NCBI GenBank assembly: GCA_009667805.1
Contig: CM019065.1
Location: forward strand, 13,746,952-13,810,951
Source of the DNA: Leptobrachium leishanense
Taxonomy: Eukaryota; Chordata; Amphibia; Anura; Megophryidae
Direction: 5' to 3'
DNA: 64,000 nt
The position numbers were made by a program, and so were the translations under genes. Below are positions 20,878 to 32,480 of this stretch, piece after piece. Below the pieces are notes generated by a model, which worked only from the letters and a program-made list of their open reading frames with translations, made no database searches and was not told the origin of the DNA. The stretch's first letter is position 1. The number at the start of each line of letters is the position of its first letter.

Positions 20878-23800
20878 ATGTCAGAAAGACCAAAAAGGAG
20901 AGGCAGATGCTCCCAGACACAGATAAGAGGGCAAGCAGCCTCTGTGTCGGAGGCTGTGCCTCTGGTCGTGGTGCATGCTTGTCCTTTCTAACTGGTGCTG
21001 GCCGTCTTAAGCAGCAGCAACATACTGAGGATTTGGTGGATTGGCTAACCATCCTCATCCTCCGAGTAAAGCTTGTAGTGCTTTACAGTCCACCTCAGCT
21101 GCCAAAGCATCTAATGCAGCCTCCATGTCCACAGCTACTCCTGCCGTAGCATCACCACCATACACAGAGGAGTCAGCTGAATTGTTTGACTACAATGACA
21201 GTGACATGCTGCTTGAGGATGCGCAGCAACTCCAGTGCTCCAATTCAAATTCTGAGGTTGAGGAAGGGAGTATATTCAACCTAGAGGGAGGGGGTGCCAG
21301 TGACATACAAATAACTGGCACTCATGTTGCCCCAGCAGCTGCAGCATACTGTCAAGTTGGCTCCAGTGACGAGGAAATAGGGGGTGATGACAATGATGAT
21401 AAGGTCACTGACTCCACCTAGGTGCCTGATCGAACTGAGGAGTCAAGTGAGGAGAAGGAGGAGGAGGCACAACGAACATGAGGCACAATGTCCTCTATGA
21501 GCAACTGTAGCCAGTCCAAGGCATCAGAAGTCACAGCTGCTCAGGTGCAGAGTGCTGTTGTCTCAAAGCATATGTACAGGAAGTCTGCTGTCTGGTAGTT
21601 CTTTAAGAAATGTGCAGCAGACCACACCGTTGCTATTTGTAATCTATGTCAGATGAGGATCAAGCGTGGGAAAGACATCCCACACTTGGGTACCACGTGC
21701 TTGGGGCGACATATGACCACCTGCCACGCATCCTGTTGGCACAACACTTTGCATAGGTCCTCCTCCTCCTCATCTGTCTCTACCCCCACTATATGTCCTG
21801 CCATGTTATTGCCTACAACCTTCACTGACAGGGATGATGCTACAGTAATGGGTGTACCAGGTCCTTCCTCAGAATGTGACAGCATCCCATCAGCTGCAGA
21901 TTTAACCAGATTACGTTGCCCCAGCTGCTGCAGCGTTAGAAAAAATATAGTCCCAACCATCCAAGCACAGCGTCTAAATGCCAGCTTAGCAAAATTACTC
22001 GCATTACAGCTGCTGCCTTTCCAGCTTGTGGACTCTGCTTCCTTCCGTGAATTTGCCGAATGTGCTGTACCAGTGGCAGGTTCCAAAACGCCATTTCTTT
22101 TTACGCAAGGCCATTCCAGCACTATACCAGCACGTGGAAGACAATGTTATGGAGTCATTGGAAAAGGCAGTCAGCTGCAAGGTGCACATGACTTTAGACA
22201 CGTGGTCCAACAAGCATGGACAGGGCCGTGACATTTTTTCAGGATCAGTGCTGGTGGGGTCCCAGTCTGGTTGTATTAAGCCCAGTATGCAGTGAGTTCA
22301 GGGGTTATTGATAAAAGGTACCTTGCGGTATAGTGTGGTGTCAAGAGGGCTAGGCAGGATTCGTAGTCTGGAGACGGTCTGAGGTTCAAGGGCTGGCAGA
22401 GAGGATGCAGAGTCGGTGGGCAAAGCAGAGGTCTGGTACACATAGAGAATAGGCAATCATAGGTCCTTTCAGGTTAAGGTATAGGAGATAATGCAGAAGT
22501 CCAGAGGGAGGGGCAGAGAGAACCTTTATTGCAGACACAGGGGTGTGGTGTGTGTGTGTTATGTGTTTTAACTGTGAAGGTTCTGGTTTTGTGCTGAACC
22601 TGAGGGCAGCACTTTTCATGGATATGCTGCAAGCACGGATAAGGCAGCAAACGGCAGGCATGGATCCTGACACATTTCCTTCATGGCACACTGGGTAACT
22701 CTGCTTGCAGCTGGGAGGGATCCAAGACGGGGCTCTGTGCTGGAGCTTGTTCATCCACCACGCCTCCAGAAAGCTGCTTGTATGAGGTCTGGCTGCTCCA
22801 CCACCTCTTCCTCCTCCTTCTCTGTCTTGGCGAAATGGCAGTTAAACCGTCGAGTGGCAGGGGCTATGCAATGGCTCAAGCAAAAAGATGCCATACTGTA
22901 CTTGAGCTGGTTTGTTTAGGGGACAGGGGCCACACCGGGCCAGAAATTCTGTCAGCTCTCCAGGGCCAGGTGCAGAGATGGTTAACACCACGCCAGCTTC
23001 AGCTGGGAATGGTCATCTGTGATAAAGGCAGCAACCTTCTCTCCGCCCTACACCAGGGTAAGTTGACGCATGTACCATGCCTAGCATACGTCCTAAATCT
23101 GGTGTTACAGCGTTTCCTAACCAGCTACCCAGGGCTGGCACAGCTTCTCAGCCAGGCCAGAAAAGTCTGCAGCCACTTCAGATGGTCATTTTCAGCAAGT
23201 GTTCGCCTGGCAGAAATTCAAAGAGAATTCCACCTTCAGACAAACCGTCTGATCTGTGACATTCCCACCAGGTAGAACTCGACATTAGCAATGCTGCAGT
23301 GTCTGCACAAGCAGCAGAGGGCCATCAATGAGCACCTGTGTGAGTATGGCACAAGGACAGGTTCAGGTCAACTTGGTTCCCCCCCACAGTGGCTGATGAT
23401 CAAGGATGCATGCACTGTACTGTCACCATTTGAGGAGGCAACGAGAATGGTGAGCAGGGACAGTGCATGCATCAGTGACACAATTCCTTTAGTGTTCCTG
23501 CTGAAGCGCACTCTGCAGGAATTATAGATGTGGCACTAGAGGCAGAGCAGCAGGAGGAAGAGGAGGCCTTCCCTAGCTCTCAAGGCCCCAGTCTTTATGC
23601 AGACAGTATTCCTGTGGGTCCTCAGATCAGACAGGAGGAGGATGAGGAGGAGGAGGAGGAATATTTAAGTAGTGGGGGCATTGAAGATGGGGATTCCTCA
23701 AGGGATGGCTTTGTGTGCCCAGAAACCCAAGGACTAGTACGTGGCTGGGAGGAGGAAGTGCACGATGGGATCATCCTAATTGACCAGGAAGACTCGGAAG

Positions 23801-24466
23801 CGAATGCCACCTCCAACCTACGCTGCATGGGCTCCCTTATCCTGCAAAGCCTGCTAAAGGAGCGCAGGATTCGTGGTATCAAGGAGAGGGATCATTACTG
23901 GTTGGCAACCCTTCTTGATCCATGATACAAGGATAAAGTTGCAGAGCTCATCCTGCCCGCACAGAGGGAGCACAGGATGAAACAACTTGAGGAAGCTCTA
24001 AAGCGACACTTGTGTAACACCTTTCCAGACACTGGTAGGTTACCAAGCGATGACACAGGTGCCTCTGAGGCTGCTGTTTAATCGGAGGAAGAACGGTGAA
24101 GGGGGCCGCTTGACTGATGCCTTTTCCAATTTTTTTAGTCCACGACGCCCAGGGACGTCAAATGTAGGCACCCATTGCCAGTGTCTTCACCATATGGTGC
24201 AGGACTACCTAGGGGCAAGGGCAGATCTTGATACCTTTCCAGCAGATGATCCACTGGCTTACTGGGTGTTGAGATTGGATCACTGGCCAGAACTTTGCCC
24301 TTCATCCAGTGTGCTTTCTGAAAGGACGTTCAGTGCCGCTGGAGGTTTTGTCACAGACAAAAGAGTGCGTCTGTCCACCGACTCTGTAGACCGGCTGACA
24401 TTTATAAAAATTAATCAGTCCTGGATCTGCAGCTATCACTCCTCTGATGCTGATGTAACTGAATAG
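20878..24466 (+). pseudogene. hAT transposase (ZBED-type), degenerate
   Basis: Starts at an ATG at 20878 (MSERPKRRGRCSQTQ). An acidic region follows (21041-21421). A BED zinc-finger region comes next, with CNLCQMRIKRGKD then LGTTCLGRHMTTCH (about 21630-21730). The catalytic core includes LDTWSNKHGQGRD (22190-22230), HWVTLLAAG (22686-22720) and VICDKGSNLLSALHQGKLTHVPC (about 23010-23080). The C-terminal hAT dimerisation region holds DPLAYW and SSSVLSERTFSAAGGFVTDKR (24250-24370) and ends at about 24466. Several stops, frame changes and a 430-bp insertion show it is dead. It is the source of terminal sequences shared with 1619-2170 and 17209-20089. Confidence 0.9.
22250..22680. mobile_element. 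~430-bp insertion inside the hAT transposase
   Basis: Splits GQGRD from FMAHWVTLL. Ends are TCAGGATCAGTGCTG and GCATGGATCCTGA, an inverted pair beginning TCAGGATC. ACATTT occurs on both sides, but the duplication is not exact. The superfamily is unresolved. No coding sequence. Confidence 0.65.
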
Positions 24467-24539
24467 ATCGGAAATGTCTTCTGCATTCCCAAAACCTCCA
24501 CCACTGCACTCTTCCACAATACCTCAGAGGGGTTACGAT

Positions 24540-25735
24540 GTGAAGGCACTAGCTGGCACCAAAGGCCCGATATTTGGGTGCACTGACACGTGTACCTGAT
24601 TCATATCATTGTAATATTTGTCTGCAGGGTCCACCCCTGCACTCTTCCACAATACTTCAGAGGGGTTACAGTGTGAAGTCACTTGCTGGCACCTGTAACG
24701 GTTGGCCCCCTCTTGGGCTATCACGGTGGCTTGTAACATGGAGTGTAGCCCTTAAGGCAGGTGAGCTACTGACTGGACAGATCAATAAAACAGACTAGTT
24801 TCTCCAAAAGCAAGGAGCACAAAAGTAGGACTGAATTGCCACTAAGCTCCGAAGGTTTCAAGACCGACAGATAACCCAGGACACGCTCAGAAACACCAAC
24901 GATGTAAGACAGTAGATGAATTATGCAGGCTGCAGGGCAGTCAACAAACTGACAGACTTGGCGAAACAGGACCTGAACTGAACTCCACTTCTGGACGATA
25001 CAGGAACCAGACAGTGACTCATGGAACAGGAGGGCCAGGAGAAAACTAAAGGGATCCCAATGCTGGGAATACTTCTAAGAAAACCCTCACAAAGAATAAA
25101 CAGATCAATATGAATAAGAAGGGCAAAGGATTAACAAGACAGACAAAATATCCTGCACTGAAGAGGTCCGTTTAATGGCCTCAGAGACTATACTAAACTA
25201 AGACAGACAAGGTACAGAAAACATGAAACATATATGAATGGTTAGGCAGGCAAGGTTGGCAACAGATCAGCAGCATACAGAGTACCAGGAGTAAGCAGAA
25301 AAGGATCGTCAGGAAACACAGCCGAGGTCAAAACCAGAATGCACTGGAACAAGAATGCTTTGCAGCAACACAGGGAACTAACAGGACGCAACCACCATCA
25401 AACTCCACAAACCGTCACAGCAGGCTCTGTGCTGCTGGGATATTTATAGGGAATGGGTCTGTGTGATTGGGCCATGTGACCCCAGACCAGGAGCTCACAT
25501 CAGAACCCCAGAACAGCCCGAAACACACCACAGGGGAAAACCAGACAAGAAGACCCTTCACCACCAGGGGGCGCAGCCAAAACCAGGGTTCAATGTAACA
25601 GCACCAAAGGCCCAATATTTGGGTGCACTGACACGTGTACCAGATTCCAATCATTTTAATATTTGAATGCAGAGTCCACCCCTGCACTCTTCCACAATAC
25701 CTCAGAGGGGTTACAGTGTGAAGGCACTAGCTGCC
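24540..25735. repeat. ~130-bp tandem repeat near the hAT 3' end, split by an LTR
   Basis: Three partial units share CACTGACACGTGTACC, CCACCCCTGCACTCTTCCAC and CCTCAGAGGGGTTACAGTGT. The second is interrupted at GCACC by the LTR at 24694-25600. Confidence 0.75.
24694..25600. mobile_element. Solo LTR, 907 bp, TSD GCACC
   Basis: Begins TGTAACGGTTGGCC and ends CAATGTAACA, with GCACC at 24689-24693 and 25601-25605. A possible TATA box on the minus strand (CCCTATAAATATCCC, near 25445) hints at minus orientation but does not prove it. There is no internal region. Confidence 0.85.
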
Positions 25736-26316
25736 ACCAAAGGTCCAATTTTAATGCACCTGTTGTTACTTTCATCCAAAGCCTGCATAAATTTCACCAT
25801 AATTTAGCCAAAAAATAACTAAACTTGTTCTGCGTGTCCGAAAAATTCTCCTCTATTCATACAGGGTGCCGCCCCAAGCAGTTGTTTATGAATAGATTAA
25901 AGGAAAAACATTTACCGTCATTTGAAATGTCATTTTTTTCTTTTTAAATGTTTCTATACATCCGACAAATCCGCCACTTCACGGGCAGGTTATGGGGACC
26001 TCCTAGGCACGATATTTGAAGGAATTTTTCATTTTTATTCTTCACCTTTATATCATAGAAAAAACACTGTTCCTTTAAAAACGTATTTTTAAAAACTTTT
26101 TTTCCTTGTTTCCTGTCCCCCAGGGCACTACCCGGACCCCCATACACCTTTTATGGCAAATATCTTGCATATATGCCCTCTTGCAGGGCACTCTAAAAAT
26201 TGAACGTTCGAGTCCCATTGACTTGCATTGAGTTTCGGATCGTGTTCGCGTCCGCACTCGAACTTTTGAAATTGTTCGAATGCGAACCGAACACGGGGGT
26301 GTTCGGCTCATCCCTA

Positions 26317-26490
26317 TTCAGGATTAACACTATAGTGGGAAAATGGCATTCTCCATTTACCTACTAATGAATCTGTGTTTCACCACCCTGCCCCTACTCA
26401 GACTGTTACAATATTTTAATGTTAATTTATAGATCTGAACCAGTGGACGCGTTACACTTTTGACACAGACGCTGAGTGATCACACAGGCC
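26317..26490. other. Junction between hAT and the 3' flank of gene B
   Basis: TTCAGG...GTGGGAAAATGGCATT resembles the hAT 5' interior read backwards, so it is probably the displaced 5' end of the minus-strand copy. From about 26405 the sequence matches the 3' flank of gene A (ATATTTTAATGTTAATTTAT). Confidence 0.5.
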
Positions 26491-26491
26491 T

Positions 26492-26509
26492 TTTATTTGA
26501 AGGTTTATT
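26492..26509 (-). promoter_or_regulatory. Poly(A) signals of VMO1-like gene B
   Basis: Two AATAAA hexamers on the minus strand, spaced as behind gene A. Confidence 0.7.
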
Positions 26510-26546
26510 TTACATTAAGCTCCATAATTCACACACAGGTCTGTAA

Positions 26547-26871
26547 TCACTGTGTCTGTTGGTCTTCACGCTCAGATTGATTTCTGCAGCAGAGAAAGCG
26601 CACGTCGTTGAGAGACGTGTCATCTAGTGGTCCTTGATTTGCCTGTACTCTGTTTTGAAGCCCACAAATTCCCGTTCTGCATTTTTCACTCCATTCCCCA
26701 TATCTTCCCCAGCCAAGTCCGTATCCTTCTATAGTGTTTCCATCAGAGCATACAAACTTTATGTTGTTGGCTGCGGTGTTGTCTCTCAACAAGTGATGAT
26801 CCTCCACCCTTAATGCAAATCCAGTGAGGAAGCCACGTTTACACCGGAGAGTTTTACCCCACGTTCCCCAC
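26547..26871 (-). CDS. vmo1: VMO1-like gene B, exon 3
   Basis: Acceptor CTCTGTTACAG, then WGTWGKTLRCKRGFLTGFAL. Family motifs are LRDNTAANNIKFVCSDG, YGLGWGRYGEWSEKC, ICGLQNRVQ and DDTSLNDVRFLCC. One residue is lost relative to gene A (QGPLDD against QGPVRDD), and the tail NQSEREDQQTQ differs. The six cysteines are kept and the frame is intact to the stop at 26547-26549. It joins exon 2 across a 29.5-kb intron full of mobile elements, which is unusually long compared with 7 kb in gene A. Confidence 0.95.
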
Positions 26872-27679
26872 CTGTAACAGAGAGAAGAGTTTGTTCAGAA
26901 AATTGATAACGAAACGATAACGAATAACAACGAAAAGACAAGGGGCTCTATTACCTATGTGGGGACCAGCTTTATCCTATGTGTTAGTCATCACACACGT
27001 GAGAGCTCAGCTTGGCCGAGGCTTCAGGAAATAAAGCAGGTATTTATGCCAGAAGTATCCCCCATGTACCCCTTCATGAGTAGCATTCTAACGGCAGTTC
27101 CAGTTTAAGGTCCAGGTACACACAAGCTTTGTTTCTTTCTCTTTCCCATACTGAATGGACGTGATGAGATACCCTCAATAATAAGAATTATACCCCTATT
27201 CTCTTCTTACATCTTCTCCCATGTAAGTTACCTTCTTAAACCTACAAACCCTCCCCTAAGGCCCTCCCACCCCGCCTCCCCTCCCCTTCCCGTAAATAAA
27301 AACACAACAAAGTATTGGCATTTAGAAAAGGTCACGTCTTTTATTACTTAAGGCCAAATTCTTTGCCTCTAAGGCAGAATTATTATTATCGATCCTCGTA
27401 TGCCAAATTCGCTACACCAGATAACACTGGCAGCCATGGCAACTGCAATGCACCACAAGCATTGCCCAGAAATAGCGCCCCACGTGGCTAAGCAGGCTGA
27501 CCACACATCTGCTCAGTTTATTTTATGGCAGATAGCAGGCTGAGAGGATCTGCAAACCAGAAAGGCACTTGAGCTTGGCCGTACGAACCACACTCACCCC
27601 GTACCCTGCAGACATCCCCCCACTATCGCCCTCCACGTGCCAGGCCGCCTATTTCGCCGCTCCTCTGTAACCTAAACCA

Positions 27680-28000
27680 TGTCCATCTTAAAGCGCAATC
27701 CCCCAGCTGTGGCCGAACAAACCACCAGCTGGCTTCCTGCCACATGGTAAAGTACCCAAATCTTGGGATACTGTCTGATCGATAATAACTACTCTAACCA
27801 TGCTTTTATCAAAGACAATCCCCCAACCCTGGCCGTTCAAAAAACCTCGGGCTGGCTTCATGTAACATGGTGTATCACTTGATGCAATAGGTAAACTAAC
27901 CATGTCGATATTTATACAATCCCCCAGACACGGCCATTTAAACCATGAACCAGGTTCATGCGACACGGCATATTTCCATATGGGAAACCACAGGCGGTCT
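27680..28000. repeat. Three diverged ~100-120 bp repeats
   Basis: Blocks starting AATCCCCCAG or AATCCCCCAA (about 27697, 27818, 27920) share a GGCC(A/G)...CC(A/G)GGCTGGCTTC-like core. They lie in otherwise unrecognised sequence inside the element at 26943-29136. Confidence 0.5.
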
Positions 28001-28630
28001 TTCATGAGTGGTGAAATCACCACTCCATTGCCCCTATCTGTGGTGCTTCTGCTGCGTGACCTTTCCGACGTTGTAGAGAAACCAGCATCTCTGAGAGAGA
28101 AAATAAAACAGGGTGGGTTGGGTGGGAGTAAAAGAAAATTAGTTGCAATACCAAACTTGTCTCACGCACAGCCTTTTATAACCTCCCTTCCCTCTCCTTT
28201 CCATTGTTTATCTCCCCATTGTACCCAATCACAAAGAGCCATGTTTCCGCCAATAAAAACAAGGACACCCCCGCCTGATCCCATAGAACAAAGGAACTCA
28301 CTCCCCTTTCCTCTTGTGTAATATACGGTGATAATTATTAAACCTCCTTCGTTCCTAATTAGTCTCTCATTCGAACCAAGGAGTGGGTTACCTGAGAAAT
28401 CTTTCCAGACAAACAACCCAAAGGCGTTTATCCACTTAGAGCCAGTGTCTGGGCTCTCCGCTTGTGAGTTGATCAACTACAAGAGTTTCGATATATACCT
28501 GCCTATTTTGTTTACCCATTGCACTTAGATTTGTGTCTTTTTGTTTTCTATCTACCATGTTATACTGTGGATGACGTAATTTTGAGAAGCCGTCCAAGTC
28601 CCCTTGCGTGTGTTTCGCGCTGACCAGATA
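28001..28630. other. Unrecognised interior sequence, no gene
   Basis: Mixed-composition DNA with open frames of about 100 codons but no recognisable domain. I cannot assign it. Confidence 0.4.
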
Positions 28631-29183
28631 CGTACTTTATGTATATATAAGAACCACAATTGTCTCACGTTAAGTTCTTGCGCCTGTCAAAATCAATCTG
28701 AGTATATATGCTGCAGCAATAATAAAAACACGCACACCTCTCAATTTTATTGTTTGGGTATGTGTAGAATTTGTAACTATACATTGCTGTATTATTTTTT
28801 TTTGGGCTGGTGTATTTGGTTTCGGCCAGAACGTTCAGATTTGCAGTTAACACCAGGTTTTCAAAAACGGTAAAATTATGCGTGCAAACATTGTCCGTTA
28901 AAATTTGCGCATAGATTGTAATACCTTGTGTGCACCAGAGCACAAACACATTTGCGCTCACAATGTTAAGTATAGGACCCGCAAAGTACATTATGATCGC
29001 AAAGGGTTCGCGCAGGTCCACCCGTGTTAGACGGTAATGCGCATTTTTTGCGCAGACATTGCAATACGACGTTCTGCGCGAAGGGTTTTTCCTCTCGCGT
29101 TAATGCGTTTTTTGCGCAAAGAATGTAATAGTGCCCAAGCTGTGTAACATAAAACATTCACAGGATCAAAAGTCCCCCTTCTA

Positions 29184-30535
29184 CAGTTGTGTTCAAAATT
29201 ATTCAACCCCCACTGAAATTGAGTGTTTTGGCCAGTTTGACATTGATTTTGATCATTCAGTCATCTTGCTTACAATTAAATCAAAGAAGCACGTGTAGGT
29301 CAGACAAATATAACATAACATTTATAATGAAATAACCACAAATGTCTTTTCTGTGCTCACATCATTATCAGTTTTATTCAACCCCCAAGTGACATTCAAT
29401 CTTACTACTTAGTACAACATCCTTTTACAGTTATAACAGCTTTTAAACGTGAAGCATAGCTTGACACAAATGTCTTGCAGCGATCTACGGGTATCTTCGC
29501 CCATTCGTCATGGGCAAAAGCCTCCAGTTCAGTCACATTCTTAGGCTTACGCACTGCTGAAGCTTCCCTGTAGCTGCAGAAGCAAAACCGCCCCAAAGCA
29601 TGATTGACCCCCCGCCATGCTTCACAGTAGGCAAGGTGTTCTTTTCTTCATAGGCCTTGTTCTTCCTCCTCCAAACATAGCGTTGATCCATGGGCCCAAA
29701 CAGTTCTAATTTTGTTTCATCAGTCCACAGAACACTATCCCAAAACTTCTGTGGTTTGTCCACATGACTTTTGGCATACTGCAGTCGACTCTTCTTATTC
29801 TTTGGAGACAGCAAGGGGGTGCGCCTGGGAGTTCTGGCATGGAGGCCTTCATTACGCAGTGTGCGCCGTATTGTCTGAGCTGAAACTTCAGTACCCACAT
29901 CTGACAAATCTTTTCTCAGTTCCTCAGCAGTCACACAGGGATTTTTCTCCACTGTACGCTTCAGGTAGCGCACAGCAGTCAAAGTCAGCATCTTCTTTCT
30001 GCCACGACCAGGTAGCGTTTCAACAGTGCCCTTTGCCTTGAATTTGCGAATGATGCTTCCTATGGTCTCTCTTGGTATGTTTAACATCTTTGCAATCTAC
30101 TTATAGCAATTGCCCTTCCTGTGAGGAGTAATCAACCCCTTCTCTTGTCTTCCTGGACCATTCTCTTGACTTCACCATGTTTGTAACCACACCAGTAAAT
30201 GTTTAGAAGGAGCTGAGTATCACAGTCATTTTAAAGCTGCCTAATTGGTGCTTATTATGCAATTATTATTGCTGCTCCGTGACATCCCACAGGTGTTTTC
30301 AATACCTGATTGAAAACACTTGAATGAACCTCTGTTCTTCAGAGTGGTAGTCTTTAAGGGGTTGAATAATTGTGTCAATGAAGAATTCACAAAAGAAACA
30401 TTGATGTCATTTTAGTTGCATATGGTTCTTTAAAAAGTCCTTGTAGGATTTCATTCTGAATACAATTACAAATGTACACTAAATTCCCTAAAACCCTTTA
30501 CAGCATTGGGGGTTGAATAATTTTGAACACAACTG
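29184..30535 (-). mobile_element. Tc1/mariner element, internally deleted
   Basis: Terminal inverted repeats CAGTTGTGTTCAAAATTATT / AATAATTTTGAACACAACTG, flanked by TA at 29182-29183 and 30536-30537. Gene A has the empty locus (AGTCCCCTATCGATC near 6125). It carries a broken transposase gene (29405-30178) on the minus strand. Confidence 0.93.
29405..30178 (-). pseudogene. Tc1-type transposase, middle deleted
   Basis: A start region at 30178 (MVKSREWSRKTRE) is followed by a frameshift, then KMLNIPRETIGSIIRKF (helix-turn-helix) and AVRYLKRTVEKNP. The first catalytic aspartate is in LWTDETKLELFG, and HGGGSIMLWGGFASAATGKLQ follows. The sequence then jumps to the C-terminal KPKNVTELEAFAHDEW and RLKAVITVKG. 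The segment with the second and third catalytic acidic residues is missing, so the protein cannot be active. The surviving termini could still be mobilised in trans. Confidence 0.92.
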
Positions 30536-30539
30536 TATA

Positions 30540-30905
30540 TATATGTATAAATATATCTAGCTCTTGCAGTAAATTAGCAAATTTTCTTCGAGATACCAAT
30601 TTCCAGTTTCACGTGAAAGTAGGCGCCATACAGCTTCTAGTGACATATAACCAGTAGTGGCGTTCGTCACTCTGGCAGCTCAGGCTCTCACACACGGGTA
30701 CTGGATAGTAGTAACCTGCCTGACAGACACGAGCCATTCAATGCAGAAAAACCTGTGGCTTTATAACAGATGGTATACAGGAAGACATGGATACAGACTC
30801 CATGTACCATAACCTCTCCGAGAAGTGAAAATAATCATGTAGCATAGAGAGGTCCTTGACCCCTTCACTCCCAAAAATGAGTTAACTAAATCACTGAAAA
30901 GAGAT
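30540..30905. other. Intron 2 of gene B, paralog-conserved block
   Basis: Matches 6140-6490 of gene A (GCAGTAAATTAGCAAATTTT, CATACAGCTTCTAGTGACAT). Similarity stops at about 30905 and resumes at 49769, so 18.9 kb is inserted between. Confidence 0.75.
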
Positions 30906-30913
30906 CATTTGCT

Positions 30914-31394
30914 GACCACAGTCCTTTCTCTCAAATATCTAGGTAGGTGGTTAGACCCAATTCTATCCAATGGCCCCCACATCGAAAAACTGTCATCTAA
31001 ACTTTACCCCAAACTAGGTGCCCTGTACAGAAACAAATCCTGCCTGAGCCCAGCTGTAAGAAAGCCGATTGTACAACAAATGCTTATGCCGGCTATTGAA
31101 TACGGGGATGCAGTGTATGCAGCTGCCCCGCAAACACACCTTCATAAAATTACTACATTGTATAACTCATTCTGTTGCTTTGTGCTACAATGTAACTACA
31201 TGACCCACCATTGTGACATGTTAAAAGAGCTAAACTGGCTGTCTCTGGAATCCAGACGCACCCTTCACCTTTCCAACCTGGTGTTTAAGAGATTTTCTGG
31301 GAAGCTAACACTCTCCCTGTATAGGCTGCTTCCCTCAGCAGTTCCCTCATCCTATAACCTCCGATCTAGGACCTGCACCATACTTACTTACAAT
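30914..31394 (+). pseudogene. LINE RT C-terminal fragment
   Basis: Encodes LSLKYLGRWLDPILSNGPHI, LSPAVRKPIVQQMLMPAIEYGD, CNYMTHHCDMLKELNWLSLE and RRTLHLSNLVFK. It continues the domain order of the LINE at 1-1566 and overlaps the copy at 45612-47005. It is cut at 31395 by a hAT-like end. Confidence 0.85.
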
Positions 31395-31734
31395 CAGTGG
31401 TGTATTTAGGTTTTGTGCTGCCCTAGGCCTGACTAAACTCGTGCACCCCCTAATTTAAATTTGAGGCACCCCTTCCTGTCAAGGGCACACCTCTTCCTGG
31501 TTAATCCCCACCCTTCCTCTTTAAGCTCCACCTTTTCCTCTTAGAGCTCCTCCTTTTCCTCTCTTTATATTAAAAGTGGATACCAAGTGCCTACTTGTAT
31601 ATTTTGTATACCATTTCAAATGGATCTATTGAGATAATTAAAATTATGAAATGTTTAAATTCAAGCATTTTTACAAAGAACAGCCACGCATGTCAAGTAT
31701 ACTGGATCACAGCCGCTCTAATTGGTTGAACAAT

Positions 31735-32150
31735 AAAATCCACAGAAACGTGCACTGCATATGAGTGTATCACAGAGCTGCACAGCAATAAAACCCACAG
31801 AAATGGGCACTGTGTATGAGCATATCAGAACTGCACAGCAATAAATCTCACAGTAATGTGCAGTGTGTATGAGCGTATCCCAGAGCTCCAGGGCAATAAA
31901 ACTCACAGTAATATGCAGTGTGTATCACAGAATCCACAGAAATAAAACTCCTAGCAATGCAATGTGCAGTGTGTATGATTGTATCAGAATCCACAGCAAT
32001 AAAACTCCCAGCAATGCAATGTGCGGTTTGTGTGTCAGCGTATCAGAATTCACAGCAATAAAACTCACAACAATGCAATGTGCGGTTTGTATGAGTGCAT
32101 CAGAATCTACTGCAATAAGACTCCCAGCAAACCGAGTGAATATGAGCACA
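31735..32150. repeat. ~55-bp tandem repeat, second location
   Basis: About seven diverged units with CACAGCAATAAAACTCACAG and GTGTATGAGCGTATC. Homologous to 16600-16850. Confidence 0.8.
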
Positions 32151-32394
32151 CAGCAAATATTTATTCTATATTTACCGGCCTCTGTCCGCGGTAGGGCTGT
32201 GTGCAGAGTCAGCAGGGATTGTGTACGGACTCAGCAGGAGGTCCCTCCAGGCCACTTTAGGATCCCAGCTGTGCCTGTGCGTGGAGCCATCTTGTCAGCA
32301 GTGGGTTGCCACTGCCAGAGGGTGCACCGTGGCTTTGATTCCCTTCCCGGTGGGTGTTCAGTCCAGAATAGAGTGAGAGTCCGTGTTAACGAAA

Positions 32395-32480
32395 GGGCGG
32401 GCAGCTGCGTGCGTGTCACGTGGTTCAGCCAGTCAGGTGGTACTGAGACTCAGTACCACCTGACTGCCCGGACCGCGTGA
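32395..32480. repeat. GC-rich palindrome containing CACGTG
   Basis: GTCACGTGGTTCAGCCAGTC...AGGTGGTACTGAG pairs with CTCAGTACCACCT...GACTGCCCGGACCGCGTGAC. Closely similar to the palindrome at 42938-43013. Confidence 0.8.

Larger units (their letters stand above)
20090..26316 (+). mobile_element. Full-length-derived hAT element, plus orientation
   Basis: 5' terminus TAGGGATGAGCTGTTCGG at 20090 and 3' terminus CGGCTCATCCCTA at 26316. A TTCAGG repeat flanks both sides (20083-20088, 26317-26322). The interior encodes a decayed BED-finger hAT transposase (20878-24466). It carries two later insertions (about 22250-22680 and 24694-25600). It is inserted head-to-head into another copy of the same family (17209-20089). 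Confidence 0.8.
26943..29136. mobile_element. DNA transposon with GGGC(A/T)CTATTAC termini, composite interior
   Basis: Ends GGGCTCTATTAC and GTAATAGTGCCC with AAG on both sides. The empty site in gene A reads AGACAAGCTGTGTAAC (about 5742). The right 500 bp (28640-29136) match the MITE family at 47523, 48714 and 56518 (CTGCAGCAATAATAAA, TTTCGGCCAGAACGTTCAGA). The left part (26960-28630) is unrelated to them and unrecognised. No transposase is seen. Confidence 0.65.

Noticed and set aside
27688..28476. Open frames of about 100-140 codons between the gene B exons
   Set aside because: No recognisable domain, overlapping opposite-strand frames, and position within a mobile element.
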